Of a stretch of DNA of 64,000 nt, positions 22,500 through 35,600 are shown piece by piece. Under the pieces are notes generated by a model. The model did no database searches. It saw nothing but the letters and a program-made list of their open reading frames with translations, and had not been told where the DNA came from. Source of the stretch: Odontocerum albicorne (taxonomy: Eukaryota > Arthropoda > Insecta > Trichoptera > Odontoceridae); NCBI GenBank assembly GCA_949825065.1, contig OX463859.1:24259847-24323846 (forward strand), in the 5' to 3' direction. Position 1 is the stretch's first letter. The number at the start of each line of letters is the position of its first letter. The position numbers and the translations under genes were made by a program.

Positions 22500-23739
22500 G
22501 CGTTTTCGTCACTACAAATTGTCAGGGCACCAAAATGTTTTAAGCGCTTAGGGTCTCTAAACGTCTTAACCAGGCTCTGATTACAAGAGTGTTCTATCTG
22601 GTTTCTAAGAAGATAGTGCCACTGAAGACGGTCAAGATGAGAATAATTTGGATAAATTTAAGTTACTCAATCACTGGGTAAAGTACAACTGGACTCTATT
22701 TTGTAATAAAGGTAGATTCCAATCTCTTCACCTGTTTTTGATTTAGTAGAACTGTTTGCTTTTGAGTTGGATGATAAATAATTAAGTATAGAAGTCCAAC
22801 AGGTGGTGATGGTAAGGATGTTTCTAGTAGATGTATTGAAAGATATCATGCTATCGCTGTTACTACATTGTTTACTCATGTCATGTTAGAATGTATCCAC
22901 AAGGTATGAGAAACGCAAACATCATTTGTTAATTGCATAAAAACAAAAGTGACTGTTATGGAATCTCGGACCGATAATGAGAAAATATAAATATGTTTTC
23001 AGCAGAAAATGAGAAACTAGAATTAGAAGCGGCTTCAATGTTTGATAGGTTGATTTAATATCTCATACATCAAATTCATTAGAAGTGTTGTGGATAAAAT
23101 TAAATTATCATAGTAGCCCGTTGATTCTAAAATCAGGAGACCCAATTTCACTAAAACAATTGAATTACAAATTACAGGATCACTAAAAAGATTTTTTGAA
23201 TTTGTACAACACTTCTCAGTGGCTGGAAAGATCGCAGCAATTTTTCCTACTATAAAAGTGGTGTTATAGTCAAGTAATATTTTATAGATATATTCCCACA
23301 ATCTTGAAACATTAAAATATTTAATAGTAAAAAAAAAAAACAAAAAAAAAAACCTACTATTTTTCATAAGCAACTAAGGCATATAAATAAAAAATACTAC
23401 AATTGTCATTTATTTGATTTTGAAATGGTCACCTGTTAACACAGATTAAATTATTTAAGATTGCGAGTATTTGCAAGCGTAATATAAACATGAGGAGGTC
23501 ACTGATTTGTTGGGTCGCACACTTTATTATATTATTATAATCTACAATTCCAAGTTTTTGATAAATTAATATTCACAGTTGTGAAGGTAAAATAAAATAA
23601 AAACTTTAAAATACTTTATAATTTATGTGAAAAAATCCATATTTAAGATAATAATCTTGAGATTTTTCGATATTGAATCTATGGATATAGGGAGAGCCCC
23701 GCAAATTTAACTATTCGTCAACACATGATACACTGGTTG
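22500..23739. other. Intergenic, no gene recognised
   Basis: AT-rich sequence with only short unconvincing frames and an A-rich stretch at 23329-23350. Nothing supported. Confidence 0.4.
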
Positions 23740-23743
23740 TTAA

Positions 23744-24412
23744 CCCTTCAGGCATGTATGACGTGCACCGCACGCGCATCAAAACTCCCCACAGCGACGT
23801 ATTACGTGCACCGCACGCACACCAAAAATCCCACACAACGATGGACGAAAACAGTGCCCTGTTTTATCATCTATTTATAAGAGCAAAAGTTTAACGGTTT
23901 CGTTCAAATATCTCAATTACTATAAAAAATAGATTCAAGCTTTAGTTGTAAATACTATTTTTTTATTCGAAGAAATCGCTGCTCGCTTTTATTCGAAGAA
24001 ATGCAAGCTAATATAAAAATACTTGCAAGTCAAATGCAGCCACAAAAATCTCATTGATTTTATTAACTACAATAAATGTCGTAAAAATATATAATTAGCG
24101 TTTTATTTTCAAAACTAAAATATTTGTACACAAATATTGTAGGTATACTGTAATGACATATGGCCCAAGTGCGGCCCGCACTAATCCCCACATAAAATAT
24201 TTATTTGGCCCTGTTACAACAAAAGGTTGCCGACCTATGAACTAAACTGATTAAAAAAAAAGCATTCCAGTGGTTCTAAAAGTGTTAATTGAATTAAATT
24301 ATGCTTTAAAACCTTATATAAAATATTAATATCAATTTTACCTCTATCTCCATAAAAAAAATTGAACGTCTCTGGGACTGAAAATATATTTTAGGCATAC
24401 GAGCCTGAAGGG
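23744..24412. mobile_element. piggyBac-like MITE, 669 bp, TTAA-flanked
   Basis: Flanked by TTAA at 23740-23743 and 24413-24416, with terminal inverted repeats CCCTTCAGGC / GCCTGAAGGG. The 5' interior contains a tandem ACGTGCACCGCACGC motif. Around 24160-24240 the text GGCCCAAGTGCGGCCCGC...AAAAGGTTGCCGACC resembles hAT terminal sequence, so an older fragment may be embedded. No transposase is encoded. Confidence 0.85.
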
Positions 24413-25015
24413 TTAATTTGCGTGGAAAACTACGAATTATTAAAATTCATAAATTGTTTTGGGTAAAAGAAGAATTTACTATGAAAGTCGATTTTGGGAT
24501 ATAGGAAATGGAAAAAAATCTAATTATCGTTGTTCTAATTAACAGACTTTAGTATCATTACCAACGTTCGGAACAAACAAGGTACTAAAAAAATAATTTA
24601 CAATGGATCCACTAGAAACTAATATTTATCATTAATAATTACATATTTTCTTCATTCTACATTTACATACCACATATTATTTTCTGTGCAAATATTACAA
24701 TCGCATTTACCCGACTCCATTAATTAATTTTAAACACCCACGTTTTGCTTTCATGTAAAAAATTATGCATTTATTATGAAAATACATAAGTATTAATTTG
24801 GGGCAATTATGAAATTATAGCTAAATTTTAATTTGAATTGTGATTAATAATTTACTCAAATTAATATACAACATTTATTTTGATGTTAAAATTTCACATA
24901 AAAATATAATATGTTATCTTACATAAATACAAACACAACATCACACCGCGCTCCCTTTCGATGTAAGCAGTGTAATATATAACATATCCTTTGTTTTCTT
25001 TTGGTTCATATAGAT

Positions 25016-25729
25016 CAGGGGAGGCCAAACCTTGGCGCATGCGCCAAACATGGCGCATTGGATGATTACAAGTGTTCTTTTAAAATAGGCGTCATAACTG
25101 AATCCATCTTCATATTTTCAATACCAAAGTGCTCATAGCTCAACTCAAACAGCCTTCGGTATTGTTCAACTTTATGGTGTCTGACACTTAGAATGGAACT
25201 TGTGAGCTGTCCCTTTAGGCGGGTTTACAAACGTACGAATATTTATATCGGTACTGCCATTGCGTGTTCCCGCTCAAACGTTCGCAAACACCGCACACCA
25301 CGTGTTTGAAGTCACGTGCGGATGAGCAGCGAGCGTTCGGTATGGTCAGTCAGTTCTGAGTGAGCCATCGTGGCGTGGAGTTATCGTCCAGAGTTATCTT
25401 CACCAAACGAGACTCTCCGGCAGCTGTAGCACCATCAGTAGGGTTCACGACAGCGATCATCCTCTCGTCAAAGAGATCATTTCTGACTATTGTAGATTGG
25501 TGTTCCAATAAACATGTGTCTTTTGAAATGGCGTAAATTAACTAATTGAATTGCGTGATTGAGTTATTCCTTTTTGTCCCCTAAGCGAAGCAGATCCTAC
25601 CCCTATCCCTATTTTACAATCCCAAATGTGAACGTAACAAGGTAAAAAAAGTGTGTGAGTTTTATGGCGCATCTGAACTCGTCTGTGAAAAAAAATACCA
25701 CATGGTATGCAAAAGGTTGGCTATCCCTG
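25016..25729. mobile_element. hAT-like non-autonomous element, 714 bp, with 8-bp target duplication
   Basis: The ends are imperfect inverted repeats (CAGGGGAGGCCAAACC... and ...GGTTGGCTATCCCTG). ATATAGAT is duplicated exactly outside them (25008-25015 and 25730-25737). The interior is less AT-rich than its surroundings but encodes no recognisable transposase. Confidence 0.9.
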
Positions 25730-26056
25730 ATATAGATACTTAAAAAGAAAGTGATTTTTTACAGGTAATGAAGTTTGGGAAGTCCTAATTAAATAATTTG
25801 AAATTTTTCGTATATTTACTCTTACATAATACATGTAATATTATTTCATAAACGCTTTTCAAAGAATAATTCTTAAATAATAAATCCTACAAAAAAATCA
25901 TAATTAGTTCAGTTGTTTTTATTATTACGTGAAGATCTTCCTAACTTATTTGATAAGACGTATTCTTTCAATTCGGGGGTTGAGACTTCAATTCTAATTG
26001 GCTCCCTTTTTTTAAAGGGTCGCAATCAGTTTTCAGGTCACTTAAACATCTTGATT

Positions 26057-26256
26057 ATTGTATTACACTTTTGTTGCGTCCAGTACAACCTAGTGGGATT
26101 ATTATCATGTGGCAACCACTTCCAAGCAACCAAAAACATATTAAGGAGGCCTTAAGTGAAAACCAGGCTGGAATCTTTTTTATTTAAATCAAGCACAAAT
26201 CAGGGAATCGAACCCGCAACCCCAGTTGGAACACCAACTAGGCCACGGAGGTCATC
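26057..26256 (-). mobile_element. tRNA-derived SINE (family S1), copy 4
   Basis: Full-length inverted copy about 330 bases upstream of the HTT start. It shows the tail complement TTGTATTACACTTTTGTTG at the left, and at the right the box-B complement GGGAATCGAACCCGCAACC and box-A complement ACCAACTAGGCCACGG. The best preserved member here. Confidence 0.8.
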
Positions 26257-26429
26257 TTTTTGGTTAGTCGGAAGATATTTCCATAAGACAATAAACTACT
26301 AGATTGTACTGTTCATAACGAAAACACAATACAACACTACGATGTTTTAATATTAAAACTTTATTTTTAATATTTTGTAGTTTTCTAGTTTATTAAACAG
26401 TATATTTAATTTTCTGCAGGTCGTTTACG

Positions 26430-26500
26430 ACTGACATACCTTTTAATTGAAATGTCAAACACAACTGTCAAATTTGGTTACGTCCAATGTTTGCATCCTG
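26430..26500 (+). promoter_or_regulatory. HTT: Candidate HTT promoter motif cluster
   Basis: Between 160 and 90 bases upstream of the HTT ATG are CTGACATACC, AAATGTCAAAC and AACTGTCAAATTTGG, three TGACA/TGTCA pentamers. ACTGTCAAATTT has the same core as the complements of the SIL1 and XPR1 upstream clusters. No TATA box. Inferred from recurrence only. Confidence 0.35.
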
Positions 26501-26589
26501 TGTCGAATTAATTTGTTCCTTTTTGGACAATGCCCGTTAATACTTTGACTTTATGTTATAATTGAAGCATTTTAATTATTTCTCTCACG

Positions 26590-26654
26590 ATGACAGTCCT
26601 TGAAAAGGCGGAGAAGGCGTTTGATTTTCTCACAAACAATACAGATGACAGCAA
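26590..26654 (+). CDS. HTT: HTT exon 1
   Basis: It encodes MTVLEKAEKAFDFLTNNTDDS plus two bases of a lysine codon, with donor AGCAA/GTATGT. It corresponds to the N17 helix of vertebrate huntingtin (MATLEKLMKAFESL), which targets membranes. There is no CAG tract. Upstream context CACGATGA; no in-frame upstream ATG nearby. Confidence 0.88.
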
Positions 26655-29600
26655 GTATGTATATGCGTATTTCAAAACACACTTTATATATGTTTTTTTT
26701 CTTATTGTAATTTTAAAACAATGTGTTTGGAAGTCTAATATGCTAATAAAGAGTTCAACATTTCTCGCATTGTAATCAAAATGTTTCTTAATTATCATTA
26801 TAATTGGGATTTCCCGACGTACGGATCTGACGGCGGATTTCCCACCCTTCGTATTATTTCAAAACGCGTTTTTGAGGTAATGATAAAAAGAAATATTTAC
26901 TGTAATTTTACGATGCTAAATATACTTGAGAATATTTCAGATTGAGGTTATAAAGTCTAGTACTAATTCGAGTAATCTAATAGTTCTTATGACTTTCCTA
27001 ATTTTTATTTCTCATTTCCAATTTTTTATATTTCGTTGCTTATTCGACTCTTTTAGCCTGTTTAACCCTTATCTTGGCAAAGTAAAATTTATCCAAATAT
27101 TAACGTTTTTTTGTGATTCCTTGTTATATGGTAAGTTATGAATAAAAATTGAGAAAAAAAAAATCACAACTTTTCTTTTTTTTATGTAACACCCACGTTA
27201 CATTGCCAAAATATCAATTTTTATAAAACACAAAAAGGGCTATAAAATGATTCTATAATCTAAAACAAGAACAACATTTACATAGCTGAATTATCAACAA
27301 ATAAAATGGTTTGAATAATTTTTCTCTACATGTGATTAAATAAGATATTTAGATTATTTATCCCAATTTTCAAAACGCACCCACGCTGTCCAGACATGTT
27401 GACCCGATGTCGTTTGAAAGGTTGTAGCGTTGTCAATATTTATCACCAGATGATACCACACACACAATAGTGCACGTATAGTATTTGAATGTGTTGCCAT
27501 ATTTGAAATTACGTTACAGTGTCTGGATTTTAAAAAAAATATCCCTAAATTAGTGTAACACCTGTGTTACAATGCCATGATAAGGGTTAAACATTCCAAA
27601 GTTAAAATTATATAATCATTTGTAAGATTATTCAATCTACTAAAAAATACAATATTTATTCTATGATAAAATATTTTTCATTTGAATATTTTTGTTTTTA
27701 AATAAATTAATGTCATATTTTGATTTTATTTCAATCCTTTAATGTCTGATTCTCATTATTTCGTGTAATACATAAAAATAATTAGTAACAATTTTTTTAT
27801 AAGTGTTTAATTTCTTTTTGTTATATATGACTGTATAATGCCGAAGAAGACTTGATGAGCGAATGCCAAAAAAAAGGAAAAGATTTTTTATTTAAGAACT
27901 AAAAGCTTTTAAATTACGAAAGGCGTAAAGCAAGGATGTGTGATGTCACCTTGGTTGTTTAATTCATATGTATGTAGATACATGTGTGCGCGATCTAAAA
28001 TATGATGTGAGAGGTGTAAGAATGAGTGAAGTTAATGTATGTGGACTTCTGTATGCAGATGATATGGTTATGCTTACTGAAAATGAAGGCGATTTAAGGT
28101 AAATGATAAGTGAGCTATATGAGAGATGTCTATAAAAGGTTTGAAAGGGAATGTAGCGAAATCAAAAGTTATGGTTATAGAAAAAAGTGTGTGCGATGAA
28201 TGGTTAACTGAGAAAAACTGAAGCAGGTTGATGAGTTCTGTATGTTAATGTGTGATGGGCGAGTTGAAAGAGACATTGAATGAAGGGTAGCGACAGGAAA
28301 CAAGGCGAACTGAGCACTTAATGTTATATACAACAACCGTGCAATATCAACAGTAGCAAAAATGACATTACATAATAGTGTGTTTTTGTCTACCTTGATG
28401 TATTGAAGTGAAACTTAGACTTGGTAGAAGAAAGGTAAGAGTATGATTAAGGCAAATTAATTTGATGTTATTGTAAATGCAGAGCTTCCTATTGATTCAA
28501 GTGGTTTTTTTAAAATCCTTATAATTCGGTTTGTAGTAAATTGGTTGGAATTTGATTTGTTAATAAAGAACATAATTATTTTTCAGAATTCATGACATCC
28601 AACATCATGCTGGTGTTTTTGGGCAGTGCATGGGTGCTATGGGGAACCATCAGTCATTGACAGCCAAGTTTTCTGTGTTGCTACAAGAATCTATTCCTGT
28701 TTTATTAAATTTGTGCAGTCATCAAAGTGTGAGCAATTTATCTATTTTCAACTCTCGTAATATAATATAATTTCAAGAGCGCTTCGATTTGATTTGCAGC
28801 ATCTAGGATGTTTTTCATATCATCATGCTATATCCCTATTTGGATAAGTAGAGAACATGGATCTCTACGTTAATCTATTTTAGCATGTTTCAACTACTTT
28901 CATAATCCTTATAAATAAAGGCATCCTTAAGTCTTATTAAAATGCATTTTATACAGTGAAACGAACAAAAGTGGTCAAACTTTATTTTGAAAATCAAGGT
29001 GATTATATGACATGAAAGTCCTTGTATTTAATTATAATTTTTTTGTTTAAAAATAAGTATAATTATTTTTTAGTTACATACATACATACCATCACACCAT
29101 TTTCCTTTTGGGGTAGGTATAGAGGATTTAACAGACTTATCTATCTTGATAGACATCCTTCATCTCTTCTACACCTTCTAAGATTTCTCTGACTTTCAAC
29201 GTTTCCTTGTAGAAATTCGATATCCCTGGTAACTCTTAAATATCACCCAAATAGCAGAATTCCTCAACTTACTCTAAACTTTCATTGTTCATCGGCATTT
29301 CTACACCATTTATTTGCCCCCTTTCAGTCTTTTTTCACTTGCTTACATCAAAGTTGATGCTTAAATACTATTGTCGACTATCATTTTAGCTGATTTTGAT
29401 ACTGTCCGGTTCGAGTATATATGTTTTAGTGCTACTATCCAAATAATAGGATTTCTCAACTTGCTCTCATCTTTCATTGTCCACCCATATATCACATTTA
29501 CTTTTCCTTTCATACTTTTCTATCACCATGACTTTGAATTTTGCAACATCTATTCTGAGATCTTTTTCTTCACATCTCTCATACAATTTACTTGTTAAAC

Positions 29601-32600
29601 TCTGTAATTCATCTTTATTCTTCGTTAACACTACCATTTAATCAGCATTCACCAATCCGCACACATTCCTATTCCTCATTTGTATGCCACTCATTGACCT
29701 CTGTAGTTCTTTCACACATGAATCTATGTCATAGTGACATAATGCATCCTTGCTTTACCTCTTTTGAATTATTAAACCACTTAGTCAAGGTACCATTCAC
29801 TCTAATATATGTCTACTTTTGTCGTATGTTGCAGTACTACGTATTGTGTAATTATTTTTATCAGTACATTTTGTTTTTTTGCTCTTTATTACACATTGAA
29901 GAAGTAAATTTCATCATTAAATATATTGGTTTGATTTCAGTCTGAATTGAGATTGGTCGGAGATGAAACACTAAATCGTGTAGTTGTAGGCGGGACTCCA
30001 TTTCTAGCTTCCAAAGTTCATCTGTACCTTCACAATAATATCATTCCAGCTAAAGATCCAAGGTATGTTTCTCATTATTTGTGGTGCTATTTCGTAACAA
30101 TTGTCAAATCAAAATAGACATCATGTATTTCTTATTATATGATTATAAATCGTGAACGAAGATGTTTTTTTTTAATTTTCACCCGGAAGTTTTAGGTTTG
30201 ATTTTCGATAGCATCAAAAAAATCGATCTCTGTTTAGTTTTGTCATTTCACAAAGTGTTGAACAATTTTCTGGATGGTTGTAAGAAATTGTTTCGTGACA
30301 ATTAGCCTGCCAGGTTGTACTGAATACCATGGAATTGTAATACAAAGGTGTATCTCATGAACTAAAAAAACTTATTTATATTTTAAAAATGATTTCAGAT
30401 GGTTAAGAGCAGCTCTCTCCCGAATATACTTGGGGAAATCATGGTTACGTGCTGGCGGAGGGCGAGGTCGACTCTTTGCCCAAAACACTTTGCAGAAACT
30501 ACAGGAGATTCTGCAGCGGCTGAATCACCCTGCGGTGCTCAAGGACAAAGGAGATCAGCTGCTGATGGAGTGTCTGGAGACCAATCTTCCTAGGATTATG
30601 AAAGCTCTGTTTCCTTTTGCTTCAAAGGATGAAATGTTTGGTAAGTATCTTGAATTTTTGCCCAAATGGCTGACTGTATTATTATTATTCATCTACAAAT
30701 TTCTGGATCTCGTCAAGAGTCTAGGGGTGTTTTCTTGATACTCTACTCTTGTTTATTTATTTATTTGATACTTCATGGCACAGAGGTATGGTCGGCTAGT
30801 TTATTGCTCCGAAACAATCATCCAATCAACCAGACAGGAGTTACATATGCCAATTGCTGGCTGTGAGACGTTACAAAATTTTTAGATTACACACAAATAG
30901 AAAAAGGATATTAAAATAAGTAGAAATAAAATTACAAATCAAAAGTAGAGAATAAAGAAAATATAATAAACAATTTTTTTAATATCATCAATGACTTGGA
31001 GAGTGGATTCATAGGGAACGAAAAATAGAATGCGAAATAGAGATAGACAAGCTATAAGTATTGTAAGTTTTGGACACTCCGCGTGCCACTGACGGATCCA
31101 GGAATTTTTCATTGGGAGGGGTTTAAAGAAAAATTTATTTTTGAAAAATTGAATATTTATTAATTACTATTATTTATTACTTCATTATAATTCAAATTAC
31201 TTACATGGCCCCCATGCGCAATATAAATTAGAGGCTCTGTTCATAACTAAAGCGAGATTTTACAGGGAAAATTTTTGGATTTTCCCCTCAAAAATTGATA
31301 ATTTCATTTAAGAAAATGAGCTGCACAGCGAGCAAGTTTTTGATGTTTTCCCAAAAACTAATAATTTAGTGTAAAAAAAATGAGCCGTTTAGTTTTTTAG
31401 AAATTATGCATGTGATTTGTTAACCACTTGACAGTTTTGCCCAAGTGTGAGTCGGGCACGAAGTTTTTTTTATACTGACGAGCCCGAGCCTCATTTGGAC
31501 AAATCTTGTTTCGACTTGGGAGTTTTCTCCCAAGCGTTGTTTGCCCAAACGACACTTGGGAGAAACACTCCCAAGTCGAAACAAGATCTGCCCGAACGAG
31601 GCTCGGGCTCGCTTCACTCTCGGGCAAAACTGTCAAGTGGTTAATGTACTGAAGAGTTTCATTCTTTGTTATTCTTTATGCAGTGCCACCAAAAAAACCT
31701 TCCACGTGCCACCTAGTGTCACGCATGCCATAGGTTGCTGACAGCTGGTATAGACAATAAAAGACAGTGTGAAGAAGGAAGACCGATGAATTGGAAAGGT
31801 TTTTTTAGGGTTATACGTTATTAATATGTGTTTTCTGATGTTTAATTTTTTTAATTGGCAGGTTTGCTGAAAAGTTTTATACCTCATGTGGACTCTCAAA
31901 TGGCATCCATCCGTAGGAGTTCTGCCAGTTGCATTGCTGAGTTGTGCAATTACCATCAGAAGAAGTTTATAACACACATCCTCGGAGTAGCTTTGGGTAA
32001 ATTAATTTTCATTTATTACATTCAAAATAAGGTTTGCCAATTACAAATTTAATTGAATTATAATTTATATATTGTTAGTGCTTCAGGCAACCTTTTATGA
32101 GTCATTTAATGTAAAATTTAACTTTGAAATGTAAGCAGTGTTATGCAATAGAATAGTCCAACTCAGTTATTGAGATCTACAGTAAGTTTATAAATCGTAA
32201 AAATTTCTGCTGTATTTTTTCATGGATATCGTAGTAGGGGAACCATATCGAATTTTAATCCAAAATCTTTTTTACCAGAGAAGCATACAAAATTTTGATG
32301 ATTCCAGCTTAGAAAAGTCTTTACTGAGCCTGATGCCATCTTGATTCTCATATATGTATTTTTTTTTCAGATGCCCTTTCATCTGAATCTTCTAGTCAGA
32401 ATGCAATTTTAGGATGGTTCGGTGTATTGAGAATGCTGTTTTTCAATAACCCTTTGAATGGTTTACCACAGGATATTGTGTCAGTTGAAAAGAGTATGCA
32501 GGTAAACTTAATTTTTTTTCGATAATAAATACTTCAATCGTGGGGCTTACTGCGTCTGTAAATACTGGTGCAGAAAATCAAGGTCCTTGAGCTGGTCATT

Positions 32601-35600
32601 ATTTCTATTCCTGATACTCAACTGCAGTGACCTCCTTATTCCTACATCCCTACTGAAATCTAAATTTTCCTCACCTATTTCTTGTTTCACAGCACAGAAA
32701 GGATTACTGCGTTATTTACTCTTCCTCGCTCGCCTTCCCTCAACTGTCTTTGTGATCACCAGCTTCTCCAGTCTTTCATAATGTTTTTCTCTATTTAGCT
32801 TTCATTTATTCTTATAATACCCTTCAACATGTCTTATATTGTCTTCAGACCCATTTATTGTAATCAATTGTAATTTGTTTAATTAAACACTGCGGGAAGT
32901 GTGTCTCTCTCAGTGGGAAAAATAATCTCTCCATGACAACTTCAATAATCCTTTCCCATCGCACCAGATAACTTCTATCTGTTTTAACAATAACACCATT
33001 CAGTGAAGAGACATAGATGACGCCTGTTTAAAAACAAAAGTCAACCACCCTATCCGAAAAAAAGGATTTTCAAAACTTCAATGAAAACGTCAACCCGTCC
33101 CATCGATAGACACCCTGCCACGTCTTGAGACTTGTTAATTGTCACTGCATAGGTCAATTTCAACAATGGTATAAAATTATTTTCAGTTGTTTTGTAAATC
33201 TGTTTGGGAAAAATTAATACTTTGAATATTGCAAGTACCAACCTTCTAATTGCCAACTTATTTAAGGTTGACGGCACGCATTTTAAAATTGGAATATTCA
33301 CGTAACGTTGATGCTTCTGCATGTTTTGTTTCATTTTCTCTTCACGGTCACAGTATGTTTGGTTTCATTTTTAGGGCCAAACAATTAGGCAAATTACATG
33401 ATAGATTCTAAGAATCTCTTCAGTCAGTTTCTTGGTGATGTTCAAAATTTTAAATTAAAACATGAAGTAAAATAATAGTGAACATATTTTTTAAAACTCT
33501 TTCAAATAAGATATTCCATTGAAAAGTCGAAATTAAGCTTGGTTTTGTTTTAAAACTATTGGAGATACATAAATATATATATTTTTTTATAGATTTACAA
33601 AACATGTCTAGCACACATAGAGAATAGTTCAAGTGACCACAACGTACAGAACGCCTCTATGGAGTGCCTGAATGTGTTGTTGAGCGACCCCAGTCCGGGT
33701 TTGAGGGCTGCCCTGTTGGATCCCAATGGGCCTGTCTGTCTCCTCAACACTGTCACTGATAGGGGCAAAGGGAGGTGGCATCACAGATCTTTAAGTGAGT
33801 TCATTTATTTTTATTCATAACACAGGCTTAGCCCAGTTGTGTTTGAATTTTCGTACCCAGTTTTAGATTTTTTTTTTACTTTACTTTGACAATGAGATAT
33901 GAAATATGTTAATATCAGAAACATTAAGGCCATTCTAATGGTTATTGTGACTGGCAGGTCCGTTTTTGCATGATTGACGGAGAACAGTTCTTGGCAGTGT
34001 AGTCTAATTTAATATTTGGAACATTTAACAATAATATTTCTAGTACATGTTGAATAACTCGCAAGTCCTCGAATGAGACGGAATATATATACCAGAAGCG
34101 GAAGATTTCTTTGTACGCTCAAGGGTTTTTATTCAAGCATGCCGAGTAGAAACTGAATAGGTAATGTCATGATTAGGTAACAAACCTACTCATATAGAGA
34201 TATCACAGATATTTTTTCTGTTCCTTCTTCACCATATCTGAATTTAGTGCCCTCCGCAGGCTCCAAATGCAAGCATTGCTTTAAAAAACCTTTTTAGCGC
34301 CATTAGGCTTTCAAACAGTTGAGGAATGCTAATCTTAAAATTTGTAAGCTAAATTGCACATAAGTTTTATAAAGGGTCTTTCAAATTGAGCGGTTTTTTT
34401 AATTCAATTTTTTTAAATTCTTGAATAAAACACACAATTTGCTTTGATTTCAAAAAACTTTTTATTGGTCATTGAAATATAATGTATGATATTAAAACAC
34501 AAAAAAACAATATCCGCCAAATGTCCACTTCTTGCAGCTCCACAGATGTCCACTATTTTGTCAAAATTTTCAATGACATTTTGGCATAATTGCTGTTCTA
34601 ACTCACCAATAACACGAATAATTTCGTCTTTCAGATCAGAAATTTATTGGGGGTCATTCTTATAGACCTAATTTTTCACGTAACCTCAGAGAAAATAGTC
34701 CAACGGTGTCAGATCACATGATCTTGGTGGCCAATTAACATCTCCGTTTCCGGAGATTACAATACATAAAATAATTCTCAATTTGAACGCGTTGTTGTAT
34801 TGTATACGACTATATTTTTATAAATGTCATACATTACACTTCTCAAATGTCACAAGACTCAGGCAAGTTCGCGACGCCATCTGTGTTTTATCTAAGAATA
34901 AAAAAACCGCTCAATTTGCAAGACCCTTTATTAGGACCAAATGCAAAATTGCTGTGAAACAGTTATTTTATCACTATCAGGTTGTTTTAGAACTAAAAAT
35001 GATTCTCGCGGGTATTGCTGATTTGAGAAAGTAGTTGATGTCATTAAATATCAAATTTAGAAACAGGGTCATGTACAATTATGTTTATTGAAATCAATTT
35101 GTTTAGTATTGAGGTAATGAAATGTGGGTGTATAGACAAATGTTTGAAATCCCCTGAACTCGTTGTTTCAAATATGTAAATAGTTAATTTTCACAGTTTA
35201 TGGTGTAAAATAATTCACTGAATGTTTTCTTCGAAGGTTCTGTGAGCATGGTACAATCAGTCATGTCCACTGCCTCTTCCACAATGAACCTCTCAGACGA
35301 CATCCTTCTCAGCGAGCAGAGTGAGTCGCTCACCTTCCATGGGGCACTCTTGCTGGGCAGCATGTCGCAACATCAGACTCCCTACAGAAGCATGGAGGAC
35401 TTGAGCACCAAGGTAAGTCAATGAAGCTGTTTTGCTATACATTGTCACTCCATGTATTCTTTTCAATGCACGTATTTCTACAGTGTTTATTCGGCTCCTC
35501 TTACTCTTTTTCCACGTTTCACTCCCATAAATCAAAGTTGACTCCAAAATAGTATTATGGATTTTGATACTGTTCGGTTCGAGTATATATATATGTTTTA

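Larger units (their letters stand above)
26655..28586. other. HTT: HTT intron 1
   Basis: A 1.9-kb intron that holds a piggyBac-like MITE (27066-27586) and a non-LTR reverse transcriptase fragment (27905-28500). The remainder is AT-rich without structure. Confidence 0.7.

Noticed and set aside
22667..23373. Minus-strand frames of 70 and 112 residues considered as genes.
   Set aside because: Low complexity, no recognisable motif and no support from flanking structure.
31397..31741. Several mirror-image open frames on both strands.
   Set aside because: They arise from the palindromic foldback element and read the same sequence twice.
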